Below are positions 15,297 through 24,258 of a stretch of DNA of 37,723 bases, piece by piece. Both the position numbers and the translations under genes were made by a program. The DNA is from Candidatus Kuenenia stuttgartensis (GTDB lineage: Bacteria; Planctomycetota; Planctomycetia; Planctomycetales; Planctomycetaceae). Numbering within the stretch: the first letter of the stretch is position 1; the number at the start of each line of letters is the position of its first letter. A model generated the notes under the pieces. It was not told the origin of the DNA. It did no database searches and saw only the letters and a program-made list of their open reading frames with translations. The stretch covers positions 1 to 37,723 of the forward strand of contig CAMDRI010000036.1 in assembly GCA_945906725.1 (NCBI GenBank), in the 5' to 3' direction.

Positions 15297-16724
15297 CTAG
15301 ACCAAAATTTCCTGCACCACATTGCCCGCCACGTCTGTCAATCGAAATGGACGACCGTGGTGTTCGAATGTCAGCCGCTCATGATCCAAGCCCATGAGAT
15401 GCAGCATGGTGGCGTGCAGATCGTTAATGTGGACTTTTCCGGCGACGGCATAATAGCCAAAATCATCCGTCACGCCGTGAGTCATGCCGCCTTTGATCCC
15501 GCCACCGGCTAGCCACATCGTGAAACCATGGGGATTGTGTTCACGACCGTCGCCGCCAAACTGGGTATGCGGCGTACGCCCAAATTCGCCACCCCATAAC
15601 ACGAGTGTGTCGTCCAGCAAGCCTCGAGCTTTCAGGTCGGAAAGAAGCCCCGCTACGGGTTTGTCGGAAACTGCACATCGCTCAGGAATACCGCCAGCGA
15701 GCCCACTGTGATGGTCCCAGCCGCCTAGTGAGACCTGCACAAATCGAACTCCGGCTTCCGCAAAACGGCGAGCCAGCAGACACTGCCGTCCAAATTGATC
15801 TGTCGGACTTCCATCAATCCCGTAAAGTTCTAGGGTGCTCTTTGACTCCGAAGAAAGATCGACCAGACGAGGAGTCTCGGTTTGCATCCGAAACGCTAAC
15901 TCAAACGACTCAATCACACCTTCCATCTGCTGATCGGCTTGCAAACGATCCAGCTGGCGGCGATTCATTTTCTGGATCAAATCGATTCGCTGCCGCTGCA
16001 CATTTTTAGGCACCGCAGAATCTAAAAGATGACGAATCGGAGCTTGGTCCGGCGCTGATCCCACATGCTGAATCGCCGTGCCTTGGTGAATCGCCGGGAG
16101 AAATGCGCTGCTGTAATTACGCTCGCCTTCTCCCGGGAGAATCGTGATGTAGGACGGTAGCTGCTGGTTCTCTGTGCCCAACCCATACGAAAACCACGCA
16201 CCCATCGATGGAACGACATCGAACAGATTTCCCGTGTGAAGCTGACGAATGGCGACAGGGTGGTTCGGGCTGTCGGTGTGGAGTCCGCGTAGCACACACA
16301 GATCGTCCGCGTGTCGACCGAGATGCGGCCACAGTTGGCTCATGTGAAGACCACAGTTGCCATACTGTTTGAAACCAGAAACTGGACCAAGCAGACGCGT
16401 GTTCTCAAGCCCTACAGTCGCTTCAGTTTGCGGGAGTTGATACGGCAGAGTCTGGCCGGATTCTTTTGCCAGACGAGGCTTGTAATCAAACAAGTCCACC
16501 TGAGACGGACCGCCAGACATGAACAAAAAAATGACGCGTTTTGCGCTGGCAGTAAAGTCCGTCTGCCGCGGAGCGAGGGGTGACGTTCTGCTCTTCATTG
16601 CGGTCGGCTTCGCTGCTGCCTGCTGTTGCAGCAGAGCATTCAGAACAAAGGCCCCAAATCCTCCCGCGGACGCGCTCAGCACATGACGTCGAGACGTCCT
16701 CGCTCTTGAATGTGGTCGAGTCAT
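15297..16724 (-). CDS. DUF1501 family Tat-exported protein
   Basis: A 475-residue protein of the alkaline-phosphatase/sulfatase fold family DUF1501. The start at 16724 lies 8 nt after the DUF1549/DUF1553 stop; an upstream in-frame ATG at 16790 would overlap that gene. The N-terminus carries a twin-arginine motif, TSRRHVLSASAGGFGAF. Family blocks include VIFLFMSGGPSQVDLFDYKP, WDHHSGL, VLWGGEFGRTPHTQ, the His-rich GREHNPHGFTMWLAGGG and NDLHATMLHLMGLDHERLTF. Pairing with an upstream DUF1549/DUF1553 gene is a hallmark of planctomycetes. The biochemical role of the pair is not established; the haem sites of the partner and the hydrolase-like fold here suggest extracytoplasmic polymer processing. 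Confidence 0.95.
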   Translation of the reverse strand: MTRPHSRARTSRRHVLSASAGGFGAFVLNALLQQQAAAKPTAMKSRTSPLAPRQTDFTASAKRVIFLFMSGGPSQVDLFDYKPRLAKESGQTLPYQLPQTEATVGLENTRLLGPVSGFKQYGNCGLHMSQLWPHLGRHADDLCVLRGLHTDSPNHPVAIRQLHTGNLFDVVPSMGAWFSYGLGTENQQLPSYITILPGEGERNYSSAFLPAIHQGTAIQHVGSAPDQAPIRHLLDSAVPKNVQRQRIDLIQKMNRRQLDRLQADQQMEGVIESFELAFRMQTETPRLVDLSSESKSTLELYGIDGSPTDQFGRQCLLARRFAEAGVRFVQVSLGGWDHHSGLAGGIPERCAVSDKPVAGLLSDLKARGLLDDTLVLWGGEFGRTPHTQFGGDGREHNPHGFTMWLAGGGIKGGMTHGVTDDFGYYAVAGKVHINDLHATMLHLMGLDHERLTFEHHGRPFRLTDVAGNVVQEILV

Positions 16725-16732
16725 AGGTTGAT

Positions 16733-19700
16733 CTATTCGCGGAAAAGAAAGTCGTTGGATCCCAGCATGGCATGGCACAACTGCACCCAAGCTGCCGAAC
16801 GTGCCGCCGCAGGCTCAGTGCTGACCTGGAAATCTTCGACGCAATGATTTAGGAACGTCTGTGTGCTTTCAATTTCATCCAATTCGGCAGGACGGCTGGC
16901 AGTGAGAAGATACAGGCGGTTGATCCGAGCACGTTCGTCGCTGGGCTCGTCCTTCGCCAAACGTTCGGCCAGCTTCATCGCTTGGTGTTTTACGAATGGC
17001 GAGTTCATTAAAAACAAGGCCTGTGTTGCGACGGTAGTTTCAGGACGCGCGCCAACGATCTCATTCGGGTGAGGAAAGTCAAAGATACTGAGAATCTCTT
17101 GGTCCTCCACCGGACGTTCTCGTCTCAACGGCAGATAGACGGAACGCCGGTTCTTGATCGACTCTGGCACCTTGCCAACCCATGCGGCAGGATTTACGTT
17201 ACCGCCAGCTCCGGCAATATTGCCTTCCAATTCCAGCCCAAGCGATGAACCTCCACGTCCAGGATCAAGCTCACCACTAGCCGTGAGCATCGCATCGCGG
17301 ATTGATTCTGCCGTGAGCCGACGACGGGGCATCCGCCATAGCCAACGATTGTCCGGATCAAGGCCCACGGCATGGGCGTTGTGAACAGACGCCATCTGAT
17401 AAGCACGAGACAAGACCATGCGACGTACAGTCTGCTTGACCGACCAGTGATCGTCGTCACGCAACCGCGCTGCCAAGAAATCCAGAAGTTCCGGGTGACT
17501 GGGAGTTTCGCCATGCACACCAAAGTAATCGACCGAACGCACTAGCCCGTAGCCAAAGACGTGCTGCCAAATTCGATTGACCAAGACTCGTGCCGTCAAC
17601 GGGTTGTCAGGGGCAGTGAGCCACTGCGCCAATTGCAGCCGCCCGCTAGTTCCCGGCGGAATCAACGGCTGTGCTGAAACCGGAACAGCCTTGAGGAAGC
17701 CACGCGCAGCAACTTCCCCCGGCGATTGAAAGTCTCCACGCTTATAAATTGGACTGTCAGTTGGCGCATCGATGTCGCGAACCGCCAATGCGGTTTCAGG
17801 AGCACTCAACATTTCCAACTGATTGATTTCAGAGGCAACGCTTCCCCTCTCCTTTTCGATCTCGAGCCCTTTCGTATGCGCCCGCTTTTCTTCCTCGGTG
17901 ATGGGCATGGCAGAAGCCAGTGAACCGATCTCGCCGCCGAAGAACATCACTGCGTAGTTGCCTTCGCCCAGATCCACCGCATGGGAATGATTGATTCCCG
18001 CTGCCGTCCAGCCGGGCAATGTTGTCCCCGCAAGGACCTTCAGTTGCGTGTCGGCTTGAGCCCCGAAGATCGCACCGGGCAGCAAATTGTTGAAGTCGGC
18101 CTGCAGCAGAATTTCACCATTCGAGTTGACGGTAACATCATCCACCGCGCCACCGAAGCGGCCACTGCCGGGATTCGCACTGGTGATGCGGATTCGAATG
18201 TCGCCGGATCCGTCGCCCTCGTAGGAAAAAGTTCCGGGCTTCAGCGTCTGGGCATCCCGCGTACTCATCCATGGGCCCGGATTATGTCGAAATCCTGCCA
18301 GCAAGTTTCCGTCAGGTCGCAGAATATCGATTTGCAGACCATCGGCTGCCGTCGTTTGCTGTGACGCATCCGCCCAAGAACTTGGTGCCGCATGGAAGTT
18401 CACGGCATAGTGTCGGCCTTTTTCGTTGGCCGCAATTCCGGCTTGCAACGTCAATACGTTCGCACTGGAGGCCCCCGGAATTCCGATGATGCAGGAATTC
18501 AGTTCTGCCTGCAGTTGCTGGCGTCTCAAGTTCAGCCCCTCAAGTCTCTGCTGTCGCTGGGAAAGTTCCTCAGCTGAGACTTCGGGTTGGGGAAGTGTGA
18601 CATGCGTGATCTGGCTCCAAACCCCAGGACCGTCATAACTGGTCGTGCGCGTACTATGGAAAATCCCGGCCAGAGCGTAGTAATCGCCGGTAGGAATCGG
18701 ATCAAACTTGTGATCATGACACCGTGCACACGAAATTGTCTGCCCCAAAAAAGTGCGTCCGATCCGATCAATTTGGTGATCGACGACATCGGCATCCAGT
18801 TGTTTTTTGATGTAGTTTTGCAGCGTCCAAGGGCCGATCGCCAGATACCCTGTGGCGATGATTTGCTCGCGCCGCTGTGCGATACTCTCAGATGGCAGCA
18901 GGTCGCCCGCGATCTGTTCACGGATGAAGAGATCCAACGGCTTGTCCGCATTCAATGCGGCAATCACATAGTCGCGGTACCGCCACGTATCGCGGATCAG
19001 GATGTTGCCTTGGACATCGGCGAGATCCGCATAGCAGCCCAGATCGAACCAGTGTCGCGCCCAGTGATCGCCGAACGCTGGTGAGTTCAAGAGACGATCA
19101 ACGACGTCCTGAAATGCATGTGCGGATGGATCATTCGCAAATTCGGCTATCTCCTGCGGCGTCGGTGGCAGGCCTGTGAGATCCAGCGTGACGCGCCGCA
19201 GCAGCGTGGAGCGGGGGGCCTGCGGCGCAGGCTGAAGACCTTGCTGTTCGAGTTTTGATAGAAGAAAGTGGTCTAGGTCATCGATGGGCCAATCGGCATC
19301 CTGCACGGCTGGGATTTCCGGTTTCTGCAGGGGTTGGAACGCCCAGAGCCGGTTGGCATCAACCGTGCTTGTTTCAGACTCACGTGGGTCCGGTGCTCCA
19401 GTCAAGACCCATTGTTCGAATACCGCAATTTCGTCTGCCGACAATTTTTCTTTTGGCGGCATTTCATAGCCGTCATATCGAATGGCTTGGATTACCAAAC
19501 TCTCGTCAGGCTTGAAGGGAACGATCGCTGGCCCTGATGTTCCACCCTTCTCCCAGCCATGCCGAGAATCTAAAACCAACCCGCCTTTGGCCTTGCCGAA
19601 TTCGTGGCTGTGACATTCGTAGCAGCGCTGTTTCAGAATCGGAAGAATGCGTTCCTCAAAGAACTCGACCCCTTTCGCATCGGGGACTTCTGCTCGGTTG

Positions 19701-19810
19701 CTCTCGTCGGCCACAAGTTGCCCGGCTGCCAGGCCGACGACGAGCAAAACAGTGACCAGCAGATGACGCACACGAGTCCTCGATATGGGTTGCGATTGCC
19801 GAAAGCTCAT
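16733..19810 (-). CDS. DUF1549/DUF1553 multihaem cytochrome-like protein (PSCyt1-PSCyt2-PSD1)
   Basis: A large exported protein of about 1025 residues from ATG 19810, where a Sec signal follows directly (RHLLVTVLLVVGLAAG). An ATG at 19909 with a GGAG site would add 33 residues and is also possible. Domains in order: PSCyt1 with haem site CYECH (63-67); DUF1549 with LRRVTLDLTGLPPTPQEIAE and a second haem site CARCHDHKFDP (about 357); a beta-sandwich insert (about 440-600) with LQIDILRPDGNLLAGF and GRFGGAVDDVTVN, of LamG-like appearance; then DUF1553 with LVNRIWQHVFGYGLV. A coiled segment (LSQRQQRLEGLNLRRQQLQA) precedes the insert. The DUF1501 gene begins 8 nt downstream. Its electron-transfer partner and substrate are unknown. 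Confidence 0.93.
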   Translation of the reverse strand: MSFRQSQPISRTRVRHLLVTVLLVVGLAAGQLVADESNRAEVPDAKGVEFFEERILPILKQRCYECHSHEFGKAKGGLVLDSRHGWEKGGTSGPAIVPFKPDESLVIQAIRYDGYEMPPKEKLSADEIAVFEQWVLTGAPDPRESETSTVDANRLWAFQPLQKPEIPAVQDADWPIDDLDHFLLSKLEQQGLQPAPQAPRSTLLRRVTLDLTGLPPTPQEIAEFANDPSAHAFQDVVDRLLNSPAFGDHWARHWFDLGCYADLADVQGNILIRDTWRYRDYVIAALNADKPLDLFIREQIAGDLLPSESIAQRREQIIATGYLAIGPWTLQNYIKKQLDADVVDHQIDRIGRTFLGQTISCARCHDHKFDPIPTGDYYALAGIFHSTRTTSYDGPGVWSQITHVTLPQPEVSAEELSQRQQRLEGLNLRRQQLQAELNSCIIGIPGASSANVLTLQAGIAANEKGRHYAVNFHAAPSSWADASQQTTAADGLQIDILRPDGNLLAGFRHNPGPWMSTRDAQTLKPGTFSYEGDGSGDIRIRITSANPGSGRFGGAVDDVTVNSNGEILLQADFNNLLPGAIFGAQADTQLKVLAGTTLPGWTAAGINHSHAVDLGEGNYAVMFFGGEIGSLASAMPITEEEKRAHTKGLEIEKERGSVASEINQLEMLSAPETALAVRDIDAPTDSPIYKRGDFQSPGEVAARGFLKAVPVSAQPLIPPGTSGRLQLAQWLTAPDNPLTARVLVNRIWQHVFGYGLVRSVDYFGVHGETPSHPELLDFLAARLRDDDHWSVKQTVRRMVLSRAYQMASVHNAHAVGLDPDNRWLWRMPRRRLTAESIRDAMLTASGELDPGRGGSSLGLELEGNIAGAGGNVNPAAWVGKVPESIKNRRSVYLPLRRERPVEDQEILSIFDFPHPNEIVGARPETTVATQALFLMNSPFVKHQAMKLAERLAKDEPSDERARINRLYLLTASRPAELDEIESTQTFLNHCVEDFQVSTEPAAARSAAWVQLCHAMLGSNDFLFRE

Positions 19811-20432
19811 GGGACTTCTGCTCCAGCCGACTCCTGTCGCGCCGGCCGTTAGTAAAGTGCGTCGTGTCATCCGACGATTTGAAACAGGGCGATTTGATGG
19901 GTACATCATTGCTCTCTCCAGACGACAAAGGTTGGGTCGGTGCTTTTGATAAGGAATTCTCAGAACTTTCCTGATCAATCGCGATGGATAACTCCTGTTG
20001 TGTAGCCGAATCTCACTGGGCTGGCAGTGTTGGTTGACCGGTGCGTGGATCGAGCCCGTTGCGGAGATCGGAATCAGGGGCCGCATCGCAAATTCGTTTC
20101 TCGCCGCTAACCGATTCCTTGCTCAGCTTCCACTGCCCAAGGCCAACATCCTAAGGAATATTTCTGTCTGCCGCACAACGAAATCCAGTTCCGAATGCGG
20201 TGAGAATCGATCCATCCGGCAATGGAACCGTGGAAGTTGCCTGACTGCTTGGTGTCCAGGCCCGCACGCTTTTGATGTGCCCGACCCAGTGATGAAGGAT
20301 GTACCTGTGATGCCAGCATCTCCTTTGGATGCGGCACCGCGCGACGAACGGGATTGCGATAAACGACTTTCACGCCGCCGGGCTGTGGTCGCGACTGGAA
20401 CTACAACGCTGCTGCGAATGTCGCTAAGAACA
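19811..20432. other. Upstream region with decayed sequence
   Basis: It holds the leader of the DUF1549/DUF1553 gene (19811 to about 20090) and then about 340 bases with no intact gene. A degenerate fragment of possible SUMF1 origin is listed separately at 20151-20240. I found no promoter I would defend. Confidence 0.5.
20151..20240 (-). pseudogene. Possible SUMF1 (formylglycine-enzyme-like) C-terminal remnant
   Basis: One minus-strand frame ends TAFGTGFRCAADRNIP-stop. GFRCA is the usual closing motif of SUMF1/FGE-sulfatase domains. The adjacent frame just upstream reads CRMDRFSPHSE, which fits the preceding SUMF1 block (CRSADR-type) if one frameshift is allowed. No intact frame joins them and the rest of the domain is absent. 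The call rests on about 25 residues and may be chance. Confidence 0.3.
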
Positions 20433-21380
20433 TCAATCCTCCGACACAACCTTGTTCGTCAGCACGCCTACACCTTCGAGGTCGACTTCGATGGTGTCGC
20501 CGGGTTGAATCGGCTGCGTCACGCCGGAAGTGCCGGTGAAGATCATGTCGCCGGGGTAGAGCGTACAGACGTGGCTGATGCCGGCGACGAGGGCGGCGCA
20601 ATCGTGGATGAGTTTGTTCGTCCGCTCGTCCTGTTTCGTTTCACCGTTGTGGCGGAGTTGCAGCCGCAGGTTGTCGTAGTTGAGGCCGGTGACGATGGTC
20701 GGGCCGACAGGGCCGAAGGTGTCGGAGCCCTTGGCACGCCACCATTGGACGTCGGCTTTCTGCCAGACGCGGGCCGAGACGTCGTTGCCGATCGTCACGC
20801 CGAAGATGTAATCCTTCGCTTTCTCTTTCGTGACTTTCTTCGCCATCTTGCCGATGACGATGACCATTTCGGCTTCGTAATGGACGGCGCCGGCGTCTTT
20901 CGGGAGAACGATGTCGGCCCCGTCCGGCACGAGGCACGAAACGGGCTTGAGGAACGGCTGCACGATCTGGAATTTCGAGGGGATTGTGCCGGGGGCTTCG
21001 CTGTCGACTTTGGTGTTCGTGTCGGAGGTCGTTTCGCCGGTTTTCTGATCGGTTCGAAGCCGGGTGACGGTCGTCACGGTAGTCGTGATGTTGCCGCCGC
21101 CGAGATGGCTCTGATAATTGCCGGCCATCGCGTAGACGTTCTTCGGTTCGCAAGGGACGAGGAGCTTGACGTCGGCGCGGTCGAACGTTGTTTGCGTGGG
21201 TGTCGGTGAATTGAACAAATCGCCATCGAGCTGGCGGATTTTTTTGCCTTCTACGATGCCGTAAGCGATGGTGTCGCCGGCCTGAAAGCGGCAGTACGCG
21301 GTGGCCTTCACTTTGGGTTTCTCCTGCGCGGGGAGGACGGTGGCGGCCAGACACAGGGCGGCGAGTGCGAGCGAACGCAT
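20433..21380 (-). CDS. Exported fumarylacetoacetate-hydrolase-fold protein
   Basis: A 315-residue FAH-family protein; members are metal-dependent C-C hydrolases, hydratases or decarboxylases of beta-keto or hydroxymuconate-type acids. The start at 21380 gives a clear Sec signal, MRSLALAALCLAATVLPAQ, which is unusual because FAH enzymes are normally cytosolic. Metal ligands fit Glu169 and Glu171 in HYEAEMVIVIG and Asp200 in IGNDVSARVWQ. GNYQSHLGGG (88-97) is the lid-entry block. An insert rich in Thr (about 97-130) follows it. The frame continues upstream of 21380 only by reading through the 127-bp repeat (21444-21570). There is no obvious operon partner. Confidence 0.88.
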   Translation of the reverse strand: MRSLALAALCLAATVLPAQEKPKVKATAYCRFQAGDTIAYGIVEGKKIRQLDGDLFNSPTPTQTTFDRADVKLLVPCEPKNVYAMAGNYQSHLGGGNITTTVTTVTRLRTDQKTGETTSDTNTKVDSEAPGTIPSKFQIVQPFLKPVSCLVPDGADIVLPKDAGAVHYEAEMVIVIGKMAKKVTKEKAKDYIFGVTIGNDVSARVWQKADVQWWRAKGSDTFGPVGPTIVTGLNYDNLRLQLRHNGETKQDERTNKLIHDCAALVAGISHVCTLYPGDMIFTGTSGVTQPIQPGDTIEVDLEGVGVLTNKVVSED

Positions 21381-21443
21381 GTTGTGGACTCCAGAATTAG
21401 GGTTTGCCGAGGCTCGGCGAGGCGAACCGGACAGGCTAATTAT

Positions 21444-21570
21444 CCGACATTTCCCAGATGAGTTGAGCCATGATCCGATGCAGACTCGCAACGCTCTCCA
21501 TCCTAACAACGACCCATACCCCACGCCCAACGTGTGCGGACCGTTTGTCATTTTTCCAGCCTCCCATCCC
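21444..21570 (-). repeat. 127-bp dispersed repeat, copy 2
   Basis: Inverted relative to copy 1 at 152-278, about 95 percent identical by eye and the same length. It lies 63 bases upstream of the FAH-fold start codon. One end (CCGACATTTCCCAGATGAG) faces that gene, just as the same end faces the methyltransferase stop codon in copy 1. The other end borders decayed transposon sequence. Confidence 0.85.
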
Positions 21571-21699
21571 GGCTCAGCCCAATCCGCGCGACGAGAAAGG
21601 GGAACTCCGGAGCGTTTTCCCGCGTCGATCCTTGGTTCTGCTCAGACCTTCTCCGTGGGGAATCTCCTGTTCCACTCTTTGACCCACTTCCGAGTCACG

Positions 21700-21898
21700 T
21701 CACGTGACCAACGGTGGCGGGATCGCCAGTCGCGCGATGCGGTCGAGCATCGCGGTAAATAAGTTTCGCGTCACCGCCACCTCGGCCAGTTAGAACGTCA
21801 CGTACTTGGCGTGCCGGGTGACCTTGGCCCCGATCTTAATCAGCTTCTCCCGCAGCGTGGTCAGCGACCAGTGCCGCACCGGTTTCGGCAGGGCAGTC
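21700..21898 (-). pseudogene. C-terminal remnant of an IS1380-family transposase
   Basis: Minus-strand codons read LPKPVRHWSLTTLREKLIKI, then GAKVTRHAKYVTF, a stop codon (TAA where family members have Gln), LAEVAVTRNLFTAMLDRIA and finally PPPLVT-stop. This is the closing segment of IS1380-family DDE transposases common in planctomycetes. The in-frame stop and the absence of everything upstream show that it is dead. Confidence 0.8.
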
Positions 21899-22003
21899 GG
21901 CGGCACGCAGTCCCTTTCGCTCCGCTTCGCGAAACTCACTGGCTTGCGACCATCGTCCTTCCGCTCGGAGCCGTTCGTAGTCCCTCTTTTCGTGCGTTTG
22001 CAT
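21836..22003 (-). pseudogene. Truncated small helical ORF fused to IS1380 remnant
   Basis: An ATG at 22003 opens MQTHEKRDYERLRAEGRWSQ, then ASEFREAERKGLRAA, an amphipathic helical start of the kind seen in short planctomycete proteins of unknown role. After about 35 codons the frame runs out of phase into the IS1380 remnant and ends at 21836. A small gene probably lost its 3' end to the insertion. It overlaps the transposase remnant on the same strand in another frame. Confidence 0.35.
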
Positions 22004-22111
22004 GATGCTCTCCGAAAAAATAGCTTCTCGACACACGAGCTAACTCGCAGTCCCGGCCATCCGCGCGACCCCGGCCCGTTTCAAAAAGTCCGACCGCCAG
22101 AATTGTCTCGC

Positions 22112-22300
22112 TCACTCCGTCGCCATCATCACGTCGTCAAAGTCGTCGGAGTCGTCACCCACAAGCCGCGTGAGTCTGAGAATGGCCCGCTTCACGTCTT
22201 CGGCGAGCATCGGCCAGACTTCGATCAACCGAGCCAGTCGCGGGTCATTCCGAGTGAGATACCCGTCCAAGTGCTGCGCTTTCTGCTGCGTGCCAGATTC
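22112..22300 (-). pseudogene. C-terminal fragment of an unidentified gene next to tRNA-like sequence
   Basis: The frame ends RNDPRLARLIEVWPMLAEDV, then KRAILRLTRLVGDDSDDFDD and VMMATE-stop. The LIEVWPxLxExxKRAIL pattern resembles the helical tails that follow tyrosine recombinases in planctomycetes, but no catalytic domain is present. Upstream the frame only reads the antisense of a tRNA 3' half, so the true start is lost. It may be the tail of an integrase or of a neighbouring element gene. Confidence 0.4.
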
Positions 22301-22373
22301 CTCACCGTTGCCGCTCGAATCGCAACCCGATAAGTTGTGGCTCGTTAAGAGTGAATCAGGAGCGGATGACAGA

Positions 22374-22420
22374 CCGACTGAAAATCCTGGTGTCGGCGGT
22401 TCGATCCCGCCCCTGTCGAC
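22374..22420 (+). other. tRNA 3'-half remnant (possible attachment site)
   Basis: From ACTGAAAATCC through TGTCGGCGGTTCGATCCCGC and CCCTGTCGAC the sequence keeps an anticodon-loop-like segment (CTGAAAA, as in Phe or Ser tRNAs), a variable region and a perfect T arm (GGCGG-TTCGATC-CCGCC). No matching 5' acceptor or D arm lies upstream, so it is not a full tRNA. Duplicated tRNA 3' halves are typical traces left by tyrosine-integrase elements. Confidence 0.6.
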
Positions 22421-22500
22421 TTTGCTTTTTCTCATCGCATGAGCCTTCGATGAGCATGTCGCAGGGATTTTGGCATCTCTCTCTGAAAGAAGACCCTTCC

Positions 22501-22692
22501 ATGCCGCTACCGATGAAAACACTTCGTGAGGCGTCCGTTGAGTTGGGGATTCCTGAGAAGGAGATCAAAGCCATGGTCGATCTCAAGAAGTTGCGGGCCG
22601 TCATGAAAAAGGGCAATTTGACCCTTGCTCCCGACGAGATCGCCAGGTTGATTCGACAGAGAAAAACTCTGCCGGAATCGGCGAAAAAATAG
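22501..22692 (+). CDS. Small excisionase/MerR-like HTH protein
   Basis: A 63-residue basic protein. TLREASVELGIPEKEIKAMV followed by DLKKLRAVMKKGN fits a winged helix-turn-helix of the MerR/excisionase type (helix, LGI turn, recognition helix, then a hairpin with basic residues). DEIARLIRQRKTL is the terminal helix. ATG 22501 was chosen; a second ATG at 22513 is also possible. The frame is open further upstream but reads tRNA-remnant DNA. Its place 80 bases after a tRNA 3' half suits an excisionase left from an integrated element, but a host regulator is equally possible. Confidence 0.6.
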   Translation: MPLPMKTLREASVELGIPEKEIKAMVDLKKLRAVMKKGNLTLAPDEIARLIRQRKTLPESAKK

Positions 22693-22833
22693 CGGACGGC
22701 GCTCCTTGCTTTCGCCGACGTTGTGGCGGTTCGATTGGTCGGCACCAAGTTTCGGGCTTTGTCCTCGCTCGTTAGAGTTATCTGTTGGTGTGTCCAATGG
22801 ACGATCGAGAACTCCGTCGTGAGGAGCCAAGCG

Positions 22834-24243
22834 ATGACGAGCGCCCAGGGTGGAAGCGTGGCGAAAAAAAGTCGATGGTGGATGCGGCAACTGGCAACCT
22901 CGACTCTGCCAGGATTACTGCTGCTGCTGATCGTTGGCCTCGATCCCTCGTTGAGCCTGACACCATCGAGTCTCGCAGACGAACGGCAAACGAAGGCCGG
23001 CATCGCGAAGCAATCTGTGCCTGCGACCTCAAAGATCGCGGCGAAAACTTCCGATTGGCTTCGTTTCCGCGGTCCCAGTGGGATGGGCACCAGTGATGCG
23101 AAGGGATTGCCGCTTAATTGGAGTAACACCGAAAACATTGTCTGGAAGGCCGAGATGCCGGGGCCGGGGGCCTCCAGTCCGATCGTATTTCAGGACCGCA
23201 TCTACTTGACGTGCTACACGGGGTTCTTCATCCCCGGTCAATCAGGTGGCAGTCAGGAGGATCTCAAGCGGCATTTGATTGCCGTGAAGCGTAGCGATGG
23301 CGGCGTCATTTGGAATCAAGCGATCGCGGCAAAGTTGCCCGAAGAGGATCGGATTCGCGATCACGGTTTTGCGGCGAATACACCCGCTGTGGACGACGAA
23401 CGAATTTATACATTCTTTGGCAAGACTGGAGTTTTTGCATTCGATCACAGCGGCAAGCAACTTTGGCAGGCAGACGTTGGTTCCAAGACACACGGCTGGG
23501 GGACATCGGCGTCTCCGGTGATCTACAAGGATTTGGTGTTCATCAACGCCAGCGTCGAAAGCGATTCGCTAGTCGCGCTCGATCGCCACACGGGTGAGGA
23601 GAAATGGCGAGCGAAAGGGATTCGCCAATCGTGGAACACTCCGCTCGTGATCACCGCCAATTCCGGCCGGCAGGAGTTGATCGTGGCGGCAAAGGGAAAT
23701 GTGTTGTCTTTGAATCCCGACACAGGTGAGCAATTCTGGTCCTGCAACACCGACATCGGTTGGTACATGGTTCCCAGCGTCGTCGCGGAGAATGGCATCG
23801 TCTATTGCCTGGGAGGTCGCTCTGGTGTGGCCGGACTCGCCGTGCAAGCGGGTGGCAGCGGGGATGTCACCAAAACACATCGTCTTTGGACGAGTCTCAA
23901 AGGTTCCAACGTCACGTCGCCGGCCTATCTCGACGGGCATCTGTATTGGATGCACGAGCAACGCGGCATCGCGTATTGCGCGAAGGCGGAAACCGGCGAA
24001 GTCGTTTACGAGCAGCGGCTCGAACAAGCCGGGCAGGTGTATTCGTCGGCTCTGTTGGCGGATGGCAGACTTTATTACCTCACGCGAGACGGTCGCACAT
24101 TCGTGCTCGCCGCCAACCCGAAGTTTGAGCAACTCGCCGTGAACGACTTGCGTGACCGCAGCGTTTTCAACGGCAGCATGGCCGTGGACGGTTCACGGCT
24201 GCTGATTCGATCGGACAAGTTTTTGTACTGCGTTGGGAAATAG
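22834..24243 (+). CDS. Exported PQQ-like beta-propeller protein (BamB-like)
   Basis: A 469-residue protein. ATG 22834 lies 7 nt after GAGGAG. The signal segment is LPGLLLLLIVGLDPSLSLTP, preceded by a basic stretch (KKSRWWMRQ). The mature part opens WLRFRGPSGMGTSDAKGLPL, the standard start of planctomycete PQQ-propeller proteins, and has blades such as LVALDRHTGEEKWRAKG, VLSLNPDTGEQFWSC and AYCAKAETGEVVYEQ. The dehydrogenase Asp and the disulfide ring of quinoprotein enzymes are not evident, so a structural or binding role outside the cytoplasm is more likely than catalysis. msrA starts 15 nt downstream, suggesting one transcript that links an exported propeller to oxidative repair. Confidence 0.9.
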   Translation: MTSAQGGSVAKKSRWWMRQLATSTLPGLLLLLIVGLDPSLSLTPSSLADERQTKAGIAKQSVPATSKIAAKTSDWLRFRGPSGMGTSDAKGLPLNWSNTENIVWKAEMPGPGASSPIVFQDRIYLTCYTGFFIPGQSGGSQEDLKRHLIAVKRSDGGVIWNQAIAAKLPEEDRIRDHGFAANTPAVDDERIYTFFGKTGVFAFDHSGKQLWQADVGSKTHGWGTSASPVIYKDLVFINASVESDSLVALDRHTGEEKWRAKGIRQSWNTPLVITANSGRQELIVAAKGNVLSLNPDTGEQFWSCNTDIGWYMVPSVVAENGIVYCLGGRSGVAGLAVQAGGSGDVTKTHRLWTSLKGSNVTSPAYLDGHLYWMHEQRGIAYCAKAETGEVVYEQRLEQAGQVYSSALLADGRLYYLTRDGRTFVLAANPKFEQLAVNDLRDRSVFNGSMAVDGSRLLIRSDKFLYCVGK

Positions 24244-24258
24244 TTTCCGCTCGGAGCA

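Noticed and set aside
19998..21209. 403-codon open frame on plus
   Set aside because: It is antisense to the FAH-fold gene; no motifs.
22374..22420. Complete tRNA gene
   Set aside because: Only the T arm and part of the anticodon region can be built; no 5' acceptor strand or D arm lies upstream.
22356..22442. Minus-strand peptide with GGIEPPTPGFSV
   Set aside because: This is a known artefact: the antisense translation of a tRNA 3' half, not a protein.
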